Shown piece by piece: positions 56,636 through 64,000 of a stretch of 64,000 nt of DNA; positions within the stretch are counted from its first letter, which is position 1; every line of letters begins with the position of its first letter. The position numbers and the translations under genes are program-made. This stretch comes from Rhizosaccharibacter radicis (GTDB taxonomy: Bacteria; Pseudomonadota; Alphaproteobacteria; Acetobacterales; Acetobacteraceae), in the NCBI GenBank assembly GCA_024508355.1, contig JAMZEJ010000001.1, positions 310,001 through 374,000 of the forward strand, given 5' to 3'. A model generated the notes under the pieces. The model did not search any database, had not been told where the DNA came from, and was given only the letters and a program-made list of their open reading frames with translations.

Positions 56636-57538
56636 ATGTCCGAGAAGCCCGCTTCCCCTGCCGTTCCCGCCTTGTCCGACGGGACGGTGGCGCCCAATGC
56701 GGTGGTGACCATCGGCGGCGTGGCGTTCGCACAGCATCTGCCGGTGTCGGTGATCGCGGGGCCATGTCAGATCGAGAGCAGGGATCACGCGCTGGAATGC
56801 GCGGCGGCCCTGCGGGATATCGCGGACCGGCTCGGGATCGGGCTGGTGTTCAAGAGCTCCTACGACAAGGCCAACCGCACCAGCCTGTCCGGGCGGCGCG
56901 GCATCGGCCTCGAAGGTGCGCTCGAGGTGTTCGCCGCCGTGCGCGAACGCTTCGGCCTGCCCGTGCTGACCGACGTGCACGAGGCGGCGCATTGCGCGCC
57001 GATCGCCGAAGCGGTGGACGTGCTGCAGATCCCCGCCTTTCTGTGCCGCCAGACCGACCTGCTGGTGGCGGCGGCCCGCACCGGGCGGGTGGTGAACATC
57101 AAGAAGGGCCAGTTCCTGGCGCCCTGGGACATGGGCAACGTCGTGGCCAAAGTGCTGGGCAGCGGCAACCCGAACGTGCTGGCGACCGAGCGCGGCGCCT
57201 CGTTCGGCTACAACACGCTGGTGTCGGATTTCCGGGCCCTGCCGGTGATGGCGGGCTTCGGCGTGCCTGTGGTGTTCGATGCCACCCATTCGGTGCAGCA
57301 GCCGGGCGGGCTGGGCGGTGCCACGGGCGGACAGCGGGAGTTCGTGCCGGTGCTGGCGCGGGCCGCGGTGGCGGTGGGCGTGGCCGGACTGTTCATCGAA
57401 ACCCATCCCGATCCGGACGAGGCGCCGTCGGACGGTCCCAACATGATCGCGCTGCGCGACTTCGAGGCGCTGCTGCGCCAGTTGATGGAGATCGACGCCG
57501 TGGCCAAGCGCCAGCTCCCGGTGCGATCCGGATCCTGA
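56636..57538 (+). CDS. kdsA: 3-deoxy-8-phosphooctulonate synthase (Kdo-8-phosphate synthase)
   Basis: Condenses arabinose 5-phosphate with phosphoenolpyruvate to Kdo 8-phosphate (EC 2.5.1.55) in the cytosol. The 300-residue protein has [20 protein letters not shown] (about residues 39-58), [61 protein letters not shown] and [14 protein letters not shown]. Cys44 in AGPC, with the His of ATHS and the Glu of FIETHPDP, matches the metal-dependent class of KdsA; metal-free enzymes such as that of E. coli have Asn at the Cys position. It begins a kdsA-kdsB-kdsD run. Confidence 0.96.
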   Translation: MSEKPASPAVPALSDGTVAPNAVVTIGGVAFAQHLPVSVIAGPCQIESRDHALECAAALRDIADRLGIGLVFKSSYDKANRTSLSGRRGIGLEGALEVFAAVRERFGLPVLTDVHEAAHCAPIAEAVDVLQIPAFLCRQTDLLVAAARTGRVVNIKKGQFLAPWDMGNVVAKVLGSGNPNVLATERGASFGYNTLVSDFRALPVMAGFGVPVVFDATHSVQQPGGLGGATGGQREFVPVLARAAVAVGVAGLFIETHPDPDEAPSDGPNMIALRDFEALLRQLMEIDAVAKRQLPVRSGS

Positions 57539-57553
57539 CCGGGCGCCCGGATC

Positions 57554-58303
57554 ATGAACCCGATCCTGGTGGTGCCGGCCCGGCTGGGCTCGACGCGGCT
57601 GCCGCGCAAGCCGTTGGCGATGATCGCTGGCGCGCCGATGATCGTCCATGTGTGGCGGCGGGCGACCGAGGTGGCACTCGGCCCGGTGCTGGTGGCGGCC
57701 GACGACCCGGCCATCGCCGACGCGGTGCGGGCGGCGGGCGGCGAGGCGGTGTTGACCCGGCCGGATCACCCGTCGGGTACCGACCGTATCGCGGAAGCGC
57801 TTTCTCTGGTCGACCCGGGCGGGCGCCATGACGTGGTGATCAACCTGCAGGGCGATCTTCCCACCGTCGCGCCGGAAGCGACGCGGGCGGCGGCGGCGCT
57901 GTTGGCCGACGAGGCGGTGGACGTGGCGACCCCGGTAGCGATTGTGCGCGACGAGCACGAGGCGGACGCGGCGCACGTGGTGAAGATGGTGGGCACGCCC
58001 GATCCGCAAGACCGGCGGCGGTTCCGCGCGCTCTATTTCACCCGGGTCCGGGCGCCGTGGGGCGACGGCCCGTTGTTTCATCACATCGGCCTGTATGCCT
58101 GGCGGCGGCCGAGCTTCGAGAGGTTCGTCCGGTTGCCGGCGTCCGTGCTGGAACAGCGCGAGAAGCTGGAACAGCTGCGGGCACTCGAAGCGGGGATGCG
58201 GGTGGACGCGGTGCTGGTCGACGACGTGCCGCTGGGGGTCGACACGCCCGAGGATCTGGAACGGGCGCGCGCGATGCTGGCGCGCCCGCCTGCCACGCAT
58301 TAG
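57554..58303 (+). CDS. kdsB: 3-deoxy-manno-octulosonate cytidylyltransferase (CMP-Kdo synthetase)
   Basis: Activates Kdo with CTP to CMP-Kdo (EC 2.7.7.38). The 249-residue protein shows VVPARLGSTRLPRKPLAMIA (about residues 6-25), the nucleotide-binding start; HPSGTDRIAEAL (about 73-84); NLQGDLP (about 98-104) with the metal-binding Asp; FHHIGLYAWRR (about 178-188); and the closing LPASVLEQREKLEQLRALE and VDTPEDLERAR. It lies 15 bases after kdsA and 11 bases before kdsD, one operon. Confidence 0.96.
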   Translation: MNPILVVPARLGSTRLPRKPLAMIAGAPMIVHVWRRATEVALGPVLVAADDPAIADAVRAAGGEAVLTRPDHPSGTDRIAEALSLVDPGGRHDVVINLQGDLPTVAPEATRAAAALLADEAVDVATPVAIVRDEHEADAAHVVKMVGTPDPQDRRRFRALYFTRVRAPWGDGPLFHHIGLYAWRRPSFERFVRLPASVLEQREKLEQLRALEAGMRVDAVLVDDVPLGVDTPEDLERARAMLARPPATH

Positions 58304-58314
58304 GCTCGGTCGCG

Positions 58315-59364
58315 ATGAACAGCCTCCTGCCCGGGATCGGCCGACAGCCGAACGACGCCGCGGCGGTATCCGGTGTCGAGCCGGATGCCGGGATGGCGGC
58401 GCGCAGCGTGGCGCGGACCCTGGGGCTGGAACGCCGCGGGCTGGAGGCGCTGATGGAGGCGCTGGCGCCGGAGCGTGCGGACGGGCTGGCGGCGGGGTTC
58501 GCGCGGGCGGCGGCGGTGATCGAGCGGGCCGGCGGCAACGTGATCGTGTCCGGGATGGGCAAGTCCGGCCATGTGGGCCGCAAGCTGTCGGCGACCCTCG
58601 CATCCACCGGGACGCCGAGCCATTTCCTGCATCCGGCGGAAGCGAGCCACGGCGACCTGGGCGTGATCCGGGACAACGACGTGGTGCTGGCGATGTCCTG
58701 GTCGGGCGAAACCCCGGAACTGGCCGATATCGTCGAGCATACGCGGCGCCTGGGCGTCCCGCTGATCGCGATGACCTCGCGCCCAGACAGCGCGCTGGGG
58801 CAGGCGGCGGATGTGGGGCTGTTCCTGCCCGAGGCGGTGGAAGCGTGTCCGAACGGACTGGCGCCGACGACGTCGACCACCATGCAGATGGTGGCGGGCG
58901 ATGCGCTGGCGATCCTGCTGCTGGAACGGCAGAACTTCACCGCGACGGACTTCAACCGCTACCACCCGGGCGGCAAGCTCGGTGCGCGGCTGTTGCAGGT
59001 GCGTCGGCTGATGCACACCGGCGGGGCGATGCCGCTGGTGCGGGAGGATGCGATGCTGTCCGCGGGCATCGTGGAAATGACCTCCAAGCGCTTCGGCATC
59101 GCCGGCGTGCTGGACCGGGCGGGCGCGCTGATCGGCGTGCTGACGGACGGCGACGTGCGCCGGGCATTCCAGGACGGCTTCCGGGATCGCCCGGTGCACG
59201 AGGCGATGGGTCGCCGTCCGCACATCGTGGCCCCTGACGTGCTGGCATCCCAGGTCCTGGCCGAGATGAGTCGCGCGCGCATCACCTGCGTGTTCGTGGT
59301 GGAGGCAGGTCGCCCGGTGGGGCTGGTGCACGTGCACGATCTGCTTCGGGCACGGGTGGCGTGA
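58315..59364 (+). CDS. kdsD: D-arabinose 5-phosphate isomerase (KdsD/KpsF type)
   Basis: Interconverts ribulose 5-phosphate and arabinose 5-phosphate (EC 5.3.1.13), the first committed step to Kdo. The 349-residue protein has an N-terminal SIS domain with SGMGKSGHVGRKLSATLAST (about residues 80-99), HPAEASHGDLGVI (about 105-117), SWSGETPEL and the FNRYHPGGKLGARLL stretch, followed by two CBS domains (MLSAGIVEMTSKRFGIAGVL; GVLTDGDVRRAF). With kdsA and kdsB it completes CMP-Kdo synthesis from a pentose phosphate. The first 30 residues are variable leader. Confidence 0.94.
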   Translation: MNSLLPGIGRQPNDAAAVSGVEPDAGMAARSVARTLGLERRGLEALMEALAPERADGLAAGFARAAAVIERAGGNVIVSGMGKSGHVGRKLSATLASTGTPSHFLHPAEASHGDLGVIRDNDVVLAMSWSGETPELADIVEHTRRLGVPLIAMTSRPDSALGQAADVGLFLPEAVEACPNGLAPTTSTTMQMVAGDALAILLLERQNFTATDFNRYHPGGKLGARLLQVRRLMHTGGAMPLVREDAMLSAGIVEMTSKRFGIAGVLDRAGALIGVLTDGDVRRAFQDGFRDRPVHEAMGRRPHIVAPDVLASQVLAEMSRARITCVFVVEAGRPVGLVHVHDLLRARVA

Positions 59365-59380
59365 TTGGCGTGAGGGTAGG

Positions 59381-60229
59381 ATGAAGATTGCTATCGGTGT
59401 GCTTGCTTACCGGGCACCCCTGGTTTTGGCGGAAACCGTGCGGCACTGGCCGAGCGACTGGCAAATCTATGTTCATATCGATGCGAAAGCCGAGATCGCC
59501 CCTTTCGCCGCCTTACTCGATCTGCCGAACGTCACCATCCTTGAGCAGCGCTTCGACGCCCTCTGGGGCGGATTTAAGGTGGTTGAGGCCGAACTCGCGT
59601 TGATGGCGGCCGCAAATCACATCGATCCTGAGGTGTTCCTGCTCCACTCAGACGATTCGGTGCCGCTTATGACGCCGGCACGGACTATTCGGACGCTCGA
59701 GGATCACCAACGTTGGATTCCGATGGTTCCGACGGATTGGGATGTCATCCTCGATCGCTACGACGCGGCCGTCTGTTACGATATTCGAGCGATCAATCCG
59801 CAGCATTCTCCTGGCGATCGACGTTTTTCCGCCGACGATGCCGCATCGCTGGTTGGTCTCGGGGCTTTGCTGCAAAGAGGGAAGATCCACCTTGACGGAC
59901 TTTTCCATCGCTCGCAATGGAAGGCGGTCTTCGGACCTGACATACCCTATATTCTGGATCGCTATCGCGCCGATCACCAGATGCGAGAGTCGTTTCGATT
60001 CTCGATTATCCCGGACGAGATGTATATTCCGACCATTCTCGGCAGCAAGGTAGGCGGAAGCAGGCTGCCGGATCGGTACATGTGGGCTGACTTTTCAATG
60101 GATCCCAAGCCATACTTGTATCGGGAGTTGTCAGAACTGGCGGAGCCGCTTAGGCAGGAATACATGTTCGTGCGCAAGATCCACGAGCCAGCTCTGGCAC
60201 GCCAGTTACTGAAGCAGGCTAGTGCGTAG
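59381..60229 (+). CDS. GT14-like (core-2/I-branching beta-1,6-GlcNAc transferase type) glycosyltransferase
   Basis: Predicted glycosyltransferase of 282 residues. The N-terminus MKIAIGVLAYRAPLVLAETV and DWQIYVHIDAKAEIAPFAAL, then ALWGGFKVVEAELALMAAAN (about residues 61-80) and FLLHSDDSVPLMTPA (about 87-101) follow the order of core-2/I-branching-like enzymes found in bacterial surface loci. Later, SIIPDEMYIPTILGSKV matches the family's acidic EMY segment. It starts 17 bases after kdsD, yet its DNA is clearly more AT-rich and uses A/T-ending codons, so it probably arrived separately. Confidence 0.8.
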   Translation: MKIAIGVLAYRAPLVLAETVRHWPSDWQIYVHIDAKAEIAPFAALLDLPNVTILEQRFDALWGGFKVVEAELALMAAANHIDPEVFLLHSDDSVPLMTPARTIRTLEDHQRWIPMVPTDWDVILDRYDAAVCYDIRAINPQHSPGDRRFSADDAASLVGLGALLQRGKIHLDGLFHRSQWKAVFGPDIPYILDRYRADHQMRESFRFSIIPDEMYIPTILGSKVGGSRLPDRYMWADFSMDPKPYLYRELSELAEPLRQEYMFVRKIHEPALARQLLKQASA

Positions 60230-60250
60230 TGAGTTTTGCCAAACGGCATG

Positions 60251-61444
60251 TTAATCTGGACGTCGATATATCCGCATGAAACGGCGGAGTGCCAGTTCAT
60301 CCACGATGAAATCGGATGATGGGCCGGATCGCTCGACGCTGATCTCACCGCAGAACAACTCGTTCCAAATCATGCCTCGGGCTTCGGCCAGGTCGAAGAA
60401 AAAGTTGTCGTGGAAGACAGACGGGGTGATCGCCAAAATGGAACTTCCTGGTCTACCAAACACAATATTGGTGAGATCGCTACCAAGAACGGAGCAGAAT
60501 TGCCGGCCCGACCGCCAAACTGCGATTTGTTTCCGCAAGGGAAGGGCTCCTTGAACGGTCTTCTGGAAACCAGCTTCCGCGAGGTGGGTATCGAGCATGT
60601 CCTTGTTCGTAATCTCGCGCTTTCCACTTGTTGTCCGCTCGATCTGCACCTTCTCTGCGAAGTCCGACGTGTCATCGCAACTGGCACCGATTCGGTCGAA
60701 AAGATCAAGGGTAGCCGGATGCACCGAATGAGTATAGAGGAAGTCCACTAAAACGGCTTCATCAAGCTTGTATCGGCAGTCCGGGTAGATGCCGATCATT
60801 TCGTCAGACTTCAAACCAAGCATCCATAGCAGATCGCCGAAATTAGCGTATCCACCGCTGAAATAGGGGACGGGAACCAGTATTTTATGGTCTGGGAACG
60901 TTTCTCGAGCGAGAGCGATCTTCGGGAAGTTGTGTATGACCCAATGCCCCCATGTACCACTTCCCTCGTTGGCGGTGACGATGACCGGTTCGCGTATGTG
61001 TTCGACACGGGAAACAGTTTGTTCCTTGTCCGCCGCGATAGCCGCATGACCTCGGGCGGTATGTTCTAGAGCTGCCGCATCGTGTGCGAAGAGCGCAGTG
61101 ATCAGATTGTCCGTGTAGATCGTCTCGTCATCGTAGAGGATGTGCGAGTCACAGAGCATGACGTCGTGAATTCGCCGACTATAGATGGCTGGAAATCCGA
61201 CCCTACCATCTGTGTGGTAACGGGTGATACGTTGCTCCGCATTCTTGTCCCTCATGATGAGACCGGTTTTCGGCGTCCGTTGAACCTCGATCTGCGGATA
61301 GAGTAGCGTCTTATCCCCGTAGTCGTTGCCAAACTGTGATGTCTTGATGGTGAGCACCGTTTCGACCTCTGCTGGATGGTGTGGGATCGGCAATTCTGGA
61401 GATGCGGGAGCTCGGCTATACGTTCGCGGTCCATTTTTTTGCAT
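60251..61444 (-). CDS. GT61 (DUF563) family glycosyltransferase
   Basis: Predicted glycosyltransferase of 397 residues on the opposite strand. Diagnostic segments are NEGSGTWGHWVIHNFPKIAL (about residues 159-178), the family's GHW motif, then HKILVPVPYF, and near the C-terminus VLGSDLTNIVFGRPGSSILA (about 317-336) and ITPSVFHDNFFFDLA. These match GT61 proteins that decorate capsules and lipopolysaccharides. Base composition is AT-rich relative to the rest of the window. It converges on the GT14-like gene with a 21-base gap and diverges from the tail-fibre-like gene. Confidence 0.82.
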   Translation of the reverse strand: MQKNGPRTYSRAPASPELPIPHHPAEVETVLTIKTSQFGNDYGDKTLLYPQIEVQRTPKTGLIMRDKNAEQRITRYHTDGRVGFPAIYSRRIHDVMLCDSHILYDDETIYTDNLITALFAHDAAALEHTARGHAAIAADKEQTVSRVEHIREPVIVTANEGSGTWGHWVIHNFPKIALARETFPDHKILVPVPYFSGGYANFGDLLWMLGLKSDEMIGIYPDCRYKLDEAVLVDFLYTHSVHPATLDLFDRIGASCDDTSDFAEKVQIERTTSGKREITNKDMLDTHLAEAGFQKTVQGALPLRKQIAVWRSGRQFCSVLGSDLTNIVFGRPGSSILAITPSVFHDNFFFDLAEARGMIWNELFCGEISVERSGPSSDFIVDELALRRFMRIYRRPD

Positions 61445-61481
61445 GAACCTTCACTGGGACAGGTAGAATAGAGACCCGCGT

Positions 61482-63692
61482 GTGATCAAGAGGCGCGTGG
61501 TCCGTTCTTCCAATGCCGGGATACTGCGTGTGCACAGCTTGTTCAGAAAGGGTTTATCCGGAGGGGGCTGGGCTACCGCCGGCGCCATCATCCTCAACTG
61601 CCTGGCTCCTCCCGGCGCGGAGGCGGATGGCTCCACCGCGCTGCAATTACAGGCCGCTTTCGCCGCCGCGCCCACCACTACAGGCGCGACGGCGCTCACG
61701 ACGGATCAGCGCGCGCTCCTTTCGGGTGCTGTGCAATCCCGCGGTGGCGACGGCTCTGCCGTCAACGTAACGGCTACTGGTGCTTCCAGCGGCCGGCCGC
61801 TCTCCGCCATGGCGGCCGATTTGCTGCAGTTTGTCGGGGTCGCAGGCAATGCGCTGCCGGCCGACGGAAGCCGGCCGATGACACAGGCGATAACGACGCC
61901 AGGCGCAGTGATTCCGTCGGGCGGCCTGTTCTTCTGGAACGGGAACTACGGCTCCCACGGCTGGGACGGTGGGGGAGCCTCGCAGAAGAACAGCGCTGTT
62001 TACCTTCAGCCCTATCTTTATGGGCCGTCCTCGGCGGGAGATCTTTTGCATATCTGGGCAGGTGACGGCATTCAGGATGGGAGCACGACCGGCTTCTCAT
62101 TGATTAATGCCTACGACTCGATAGGCTCAGGTGCGACCGGGAACCGGAACGTCATCTACGGCTCGGCCATGATCGAGAAAATGCCGGGCACCGCTAACTC
62201 CTATGAAGGAGTGTCAGCGCAGGGACAGGCGCTGGCGCCCATGCCGAGCCCGACAGGCAATGGATGGCCGGCAGCGGTTGGTTACATGGCCGGAACTCTC
62301 GAGACCGGTTGGGACTACACCCGCGTCAACAGCACCGCGCCAGGCTTGTTTCTGAGCTATGGCCGCGAGATCAACTTGGCCTATGCAACGGGTGCCCAGG
62401 TGGGCGAGAGTATCGGACTCGCTATGGTGGATGCCTCGGACGGCCCCAACACCTCAAACCAGACCGGCTATGCCGGGCGCTTCGCCAACATCGGCATTAT
62501 GGTTCAGGGTGGGAATTTTGACTGCGCGTTTTGCGTGTCCAAACCGACTGGCGGGTGGGTGCAGGATCCGCGTTCCACGCTGTTCGGCGCGTATGCCCAG
62601 CAGTACGGGGGCACTAGCACGCCGGTTGCCCGCTACGGCACAGATCTTCGAGCGGTGTCGTTCGGTGCGGATGCTTTCGCTTCCACGAATTTCGGTGTCG
62701 ATGGATCAGGAAGGGTGACGGCGGCCGGCATCGTTACGGGGGGATTATTGGCGGCGCAGACGGCCATTGTGGCGGGGGCGCAAGTCGACATTGCTGGGAC
62801 CTATACTACCTGGCCTTCCTTCACTGTGCAGCCCCCCCCGGCTGGGGGATCGACGGCGACGGTGGCTGCAACGACGCTCAGCGCCAACCAGATTGTCGCT
62901 TTTGGCGCGACGGGGGCGGGATATCAGGCGGGCGATGTCGTGTCCCCTCATGGTTTGACCGGGGTGCCTCCGCGCTGGACAGTCGATACAGTCGACGCCA
63001 ATGGGGGCATCACGGCGTGGCATGTTAGCGATGACGGTAGTGTCGCCGGGATCCCAGAGAACAGTACCGTGTATGGCTTCGATGGCGGGAGCGGTTCCGG
63101 AGCTATGGCGTGGATCGGCTGGGGATGGAATGCCTCCGGCAAGGCCTACAAGCAGCTAAGCACTCTCTTCGCGGCGACCGGAACTGGATACGCTGTCGGC
63201 GACGTGATCTCTATCAAGGGTGATACGGGAACGGCTGCCACATTTACTGTGACAGCAATATCCCCACAGGGAGGCATCATGATGCCGCTTCGGCTCCAGT
63301 CAGGGGGCGCGCTGACTGGCATCGCGAATGGAACGTTCCACGATGTGCGTGGCGTGGGAGCCGGATCAAATGCAAGCGTACAGGTCGGTTATGGTGTCGT
63401 CGCCGTGACGACCTCCCCCGGCAGTGGCTATCTGCCCGCGCCGCTGCCCATCATCACCGCGTCGCAGAGCAACTACGGCAACGCGTCTATAACCCCGTCG
63501 ATGAGTGCCGTCTCGACTCCTCTCCTCTTAAATCCCGGCGGCAAGGTCTTTCTGGATGCTGCTGGCGGGATGTGGGTGCAGGAAATCGACAACAAGGTCG
63601 TGATCGGCTCGGGTACTACACGGCTCTTCTCCATCGATAATTCCGGTAACGTCGTAGCGAAAGGAAGCGTCAGTCAGAACGGCACCCCGTAA
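61482..63692 (+). CDS. Tail-fibre-like surface protein with internal repeats
   Basis: A 736-residue protein of phage tail-fibre or bacterial surface type. The N-terminus has a possible export signal (GWATAGAIILNCLAPPGAEA). Residues about 85-130 (GDGSAVNVTATGASSGRPLS) resemble phage fibre start regions. The middle is Gly/Ala/Ser-rich. Two to three copies of a GxGYxxGD module follow: GATGAGYQAGDVVSPHG, then GTGYAVGDVISIKGDTGTAA, and a degenerate SPGSGYLPAPLP. The end, RLFSIDNSGNVVAKGSVSQN, is a typical fibre C-terminal strand. The start is a GTG at 61482; later GTG/TTG starts are possible. No other phage genes are in view, so a stand-alone surface protein is equally likely. Confidence 0.7.
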   Translation: MIKRRVVRSSNAGILRVHSLFRKGLSGGGWATAGAIILNCLAPPGAEADGSTALQLQAAFAAAPTTTGATALTTDQRALLSGAVQSRGGDGSAVNVTATGASSGRPLSAMAADLLQFVGVAGNALPADGSRPMTQAITTPGAVIPSGGLFFWNGNYGSHGWDGGGASQKNSAVYLQPYLYGPSSAGDLLHIWAGDGIQDGSTTGFSLINAYDSIGSGATGNRNVIYGSAMIEKMPGTANSYEGVSAQGQALAPMPSPTGNGWPAAVGYMAGTLETGWDYTRVNSTAPGLFLSYGREINLAYATGAQVGESIGLAMVDASDGPNTSNQTGYAGRFANIGIMVQGGNFDCAFCVSKPTGGWVQDPRSTLFGAYAQQYGGTSTPVARYGTDLRAVSFGADAFASTNFGVDGSGRVTAAGIVTGGLLAAQTAIVAGAQVDIAGTYTTWPSFTVQPPPAGGSTATVAATTLSANQIVAFGATGAGYQAGDVVSPHGLTGVPPRWTVDTVDANGGITAWHVSDDGSVAGIPENSTVYGFDGGSGSGAMAWIGWGWNASGKAYKQLSTLFAATGTGYAVGDVISIKGDTGTAATFTVTAISPQGGIMMPLRLQSGGALTGIANGTFHDVRGVGAGSNASVQVGYGVVAVTTSPGSGYLPAPLPIITASQSNYGNASITPSMSAVSTPLLLNPGGKVFLDAAGGMWVQEIDNKVVIGSGTTRLFSIDNSGNVVAKGSVSQNGTP

Positions 63693-63716
63693 ACTGTTTT
63701 GACCAGCCGCCCCGTT

Positions 63717-64000
63717 CTACCGACCGAAGACCTCCACCTGGACGAGGTGGAGGCACGTCTTCCGCGGAACGATGATGCGAAGGAAGCGACCTGTTGCATC
63801 GATGGGTAGCGGAACGTCCTCGAGAGGCCCTGCGGTGGTGCCTGCGGGCATTTCGTAGGCGGTGATCCACTTGCGCGCATCCGACGAGATTTGGATGCGG
63901 TAGCCGTCCAGGCGGTAAGGCATATCCTGTCTGTTATGAATCCGCACGCTCGCGATCCCAATCTCATGCAGCAGATCGACGGCCCACCAAGGCTCGTCAT
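63717..64000 (-). CDS. C-terminal part of a discoidin (F5/8 type C)-like protein
   Basis: The last 93 or so residues of a gene that runs beyond the right edge. The visible sequence DEPWWAVDLLHEIGIASVRI, then HNRQDMPYRLDGYRIQISSD, and LRIIVPRKTCLHLVQVEVFG follows the F5/8 type C (carbohydrate-binding) pattern: WWxVDL strand, VRIHNR strand and a closing LHLxxVEV strand. It converges on the tail-fibre-like gene with a 24-base gap. Such domains bind glycans, in line with the surrounding sugar genes. The rest of the protein cannot be seen. Confidence 0.7.
   Translation of the reverse strand, partial: DEPWWAVDLLHEIGIASVRIHNRQDMPYRLDGYRIQISSDARKWITAYEMPAGTTAGPLEDVPLPIDATGRFLRIIVPRKTCLHLVQVEVFGR

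Overview
The window is about 64 kb of very GC-rich DNA (third codon positions nearly all G or C). Its gene content fits an aerobic alphaproteobacterium, most likely of the family Acetobacteraceae; this placement is inferred from gene families and composition, not from a phylogeny. No rRNA, tRNA, CRISPR array or transposase was recognised.

1-9000: an electron-transfer block. Minus-strand act genes (actC cut by the left edge, actB, actA) encode alternative complex III, a quinol oxidase. Divergently from them run ETF-ubiquinone oxidoreductase and etfB-etfA. The ETF branch would feed electrons into the quinone pool that alternative complex III drains.

9000-21200: mixed metabolism and envelope. 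There is a polyol dehydrogenase behind a leader with two dyads, a HAD phosphatase, and an AI-2E family permease with an extra C-terminal domain. A rhodopsin-blh operon encodes a light-driven pump with a D-T-S motif and its retinal-making enzyme. SelO, a lipoprotein, a glycosyltransferase, a small acidic protein and a lytic transglycosylase follow.

21200-41360: a nearly complete type II secretion system in two plus-strand blocks: gspG, prepilin peptidase, a PAS-GGDEF-GAF cyclase, gspE, gspF, gspH; then gspI, gspL, gspM, a gspC/N-like gene, gspD, gspK, gspJ. A minus-strand TonB-dependent receptor and a two-domain M16 peptidase lie between the blocks. A strong hairpin closes the second block.

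41400-59364: sugar-nucleotide and polysaccharide genes. gmd and rmd make GDP-D-rhamnose. After a PhzF protein, a membrane protein, an MBL hydrolase and an 8-oxoguanine deaminase-like enzyme, a recognisable promoter precedes two consecutive GT2-GT4 glycosyltransferase pairs. A protein sharing a module with the GT2 enzymes and a Kdo cassette (kdsA, kdsB, kdsD) complete the run. Together these look like a capsule or lipopolysaccharide locus.

59365-64000: composition becomes visibly more AT-rich. A GT14-like and a GT61 glycosyltransferase, a tail-fibre-like repeat protein and the end of a discoidin-like protein suggest a horizontally exchanged surface island that continues past the right edge.
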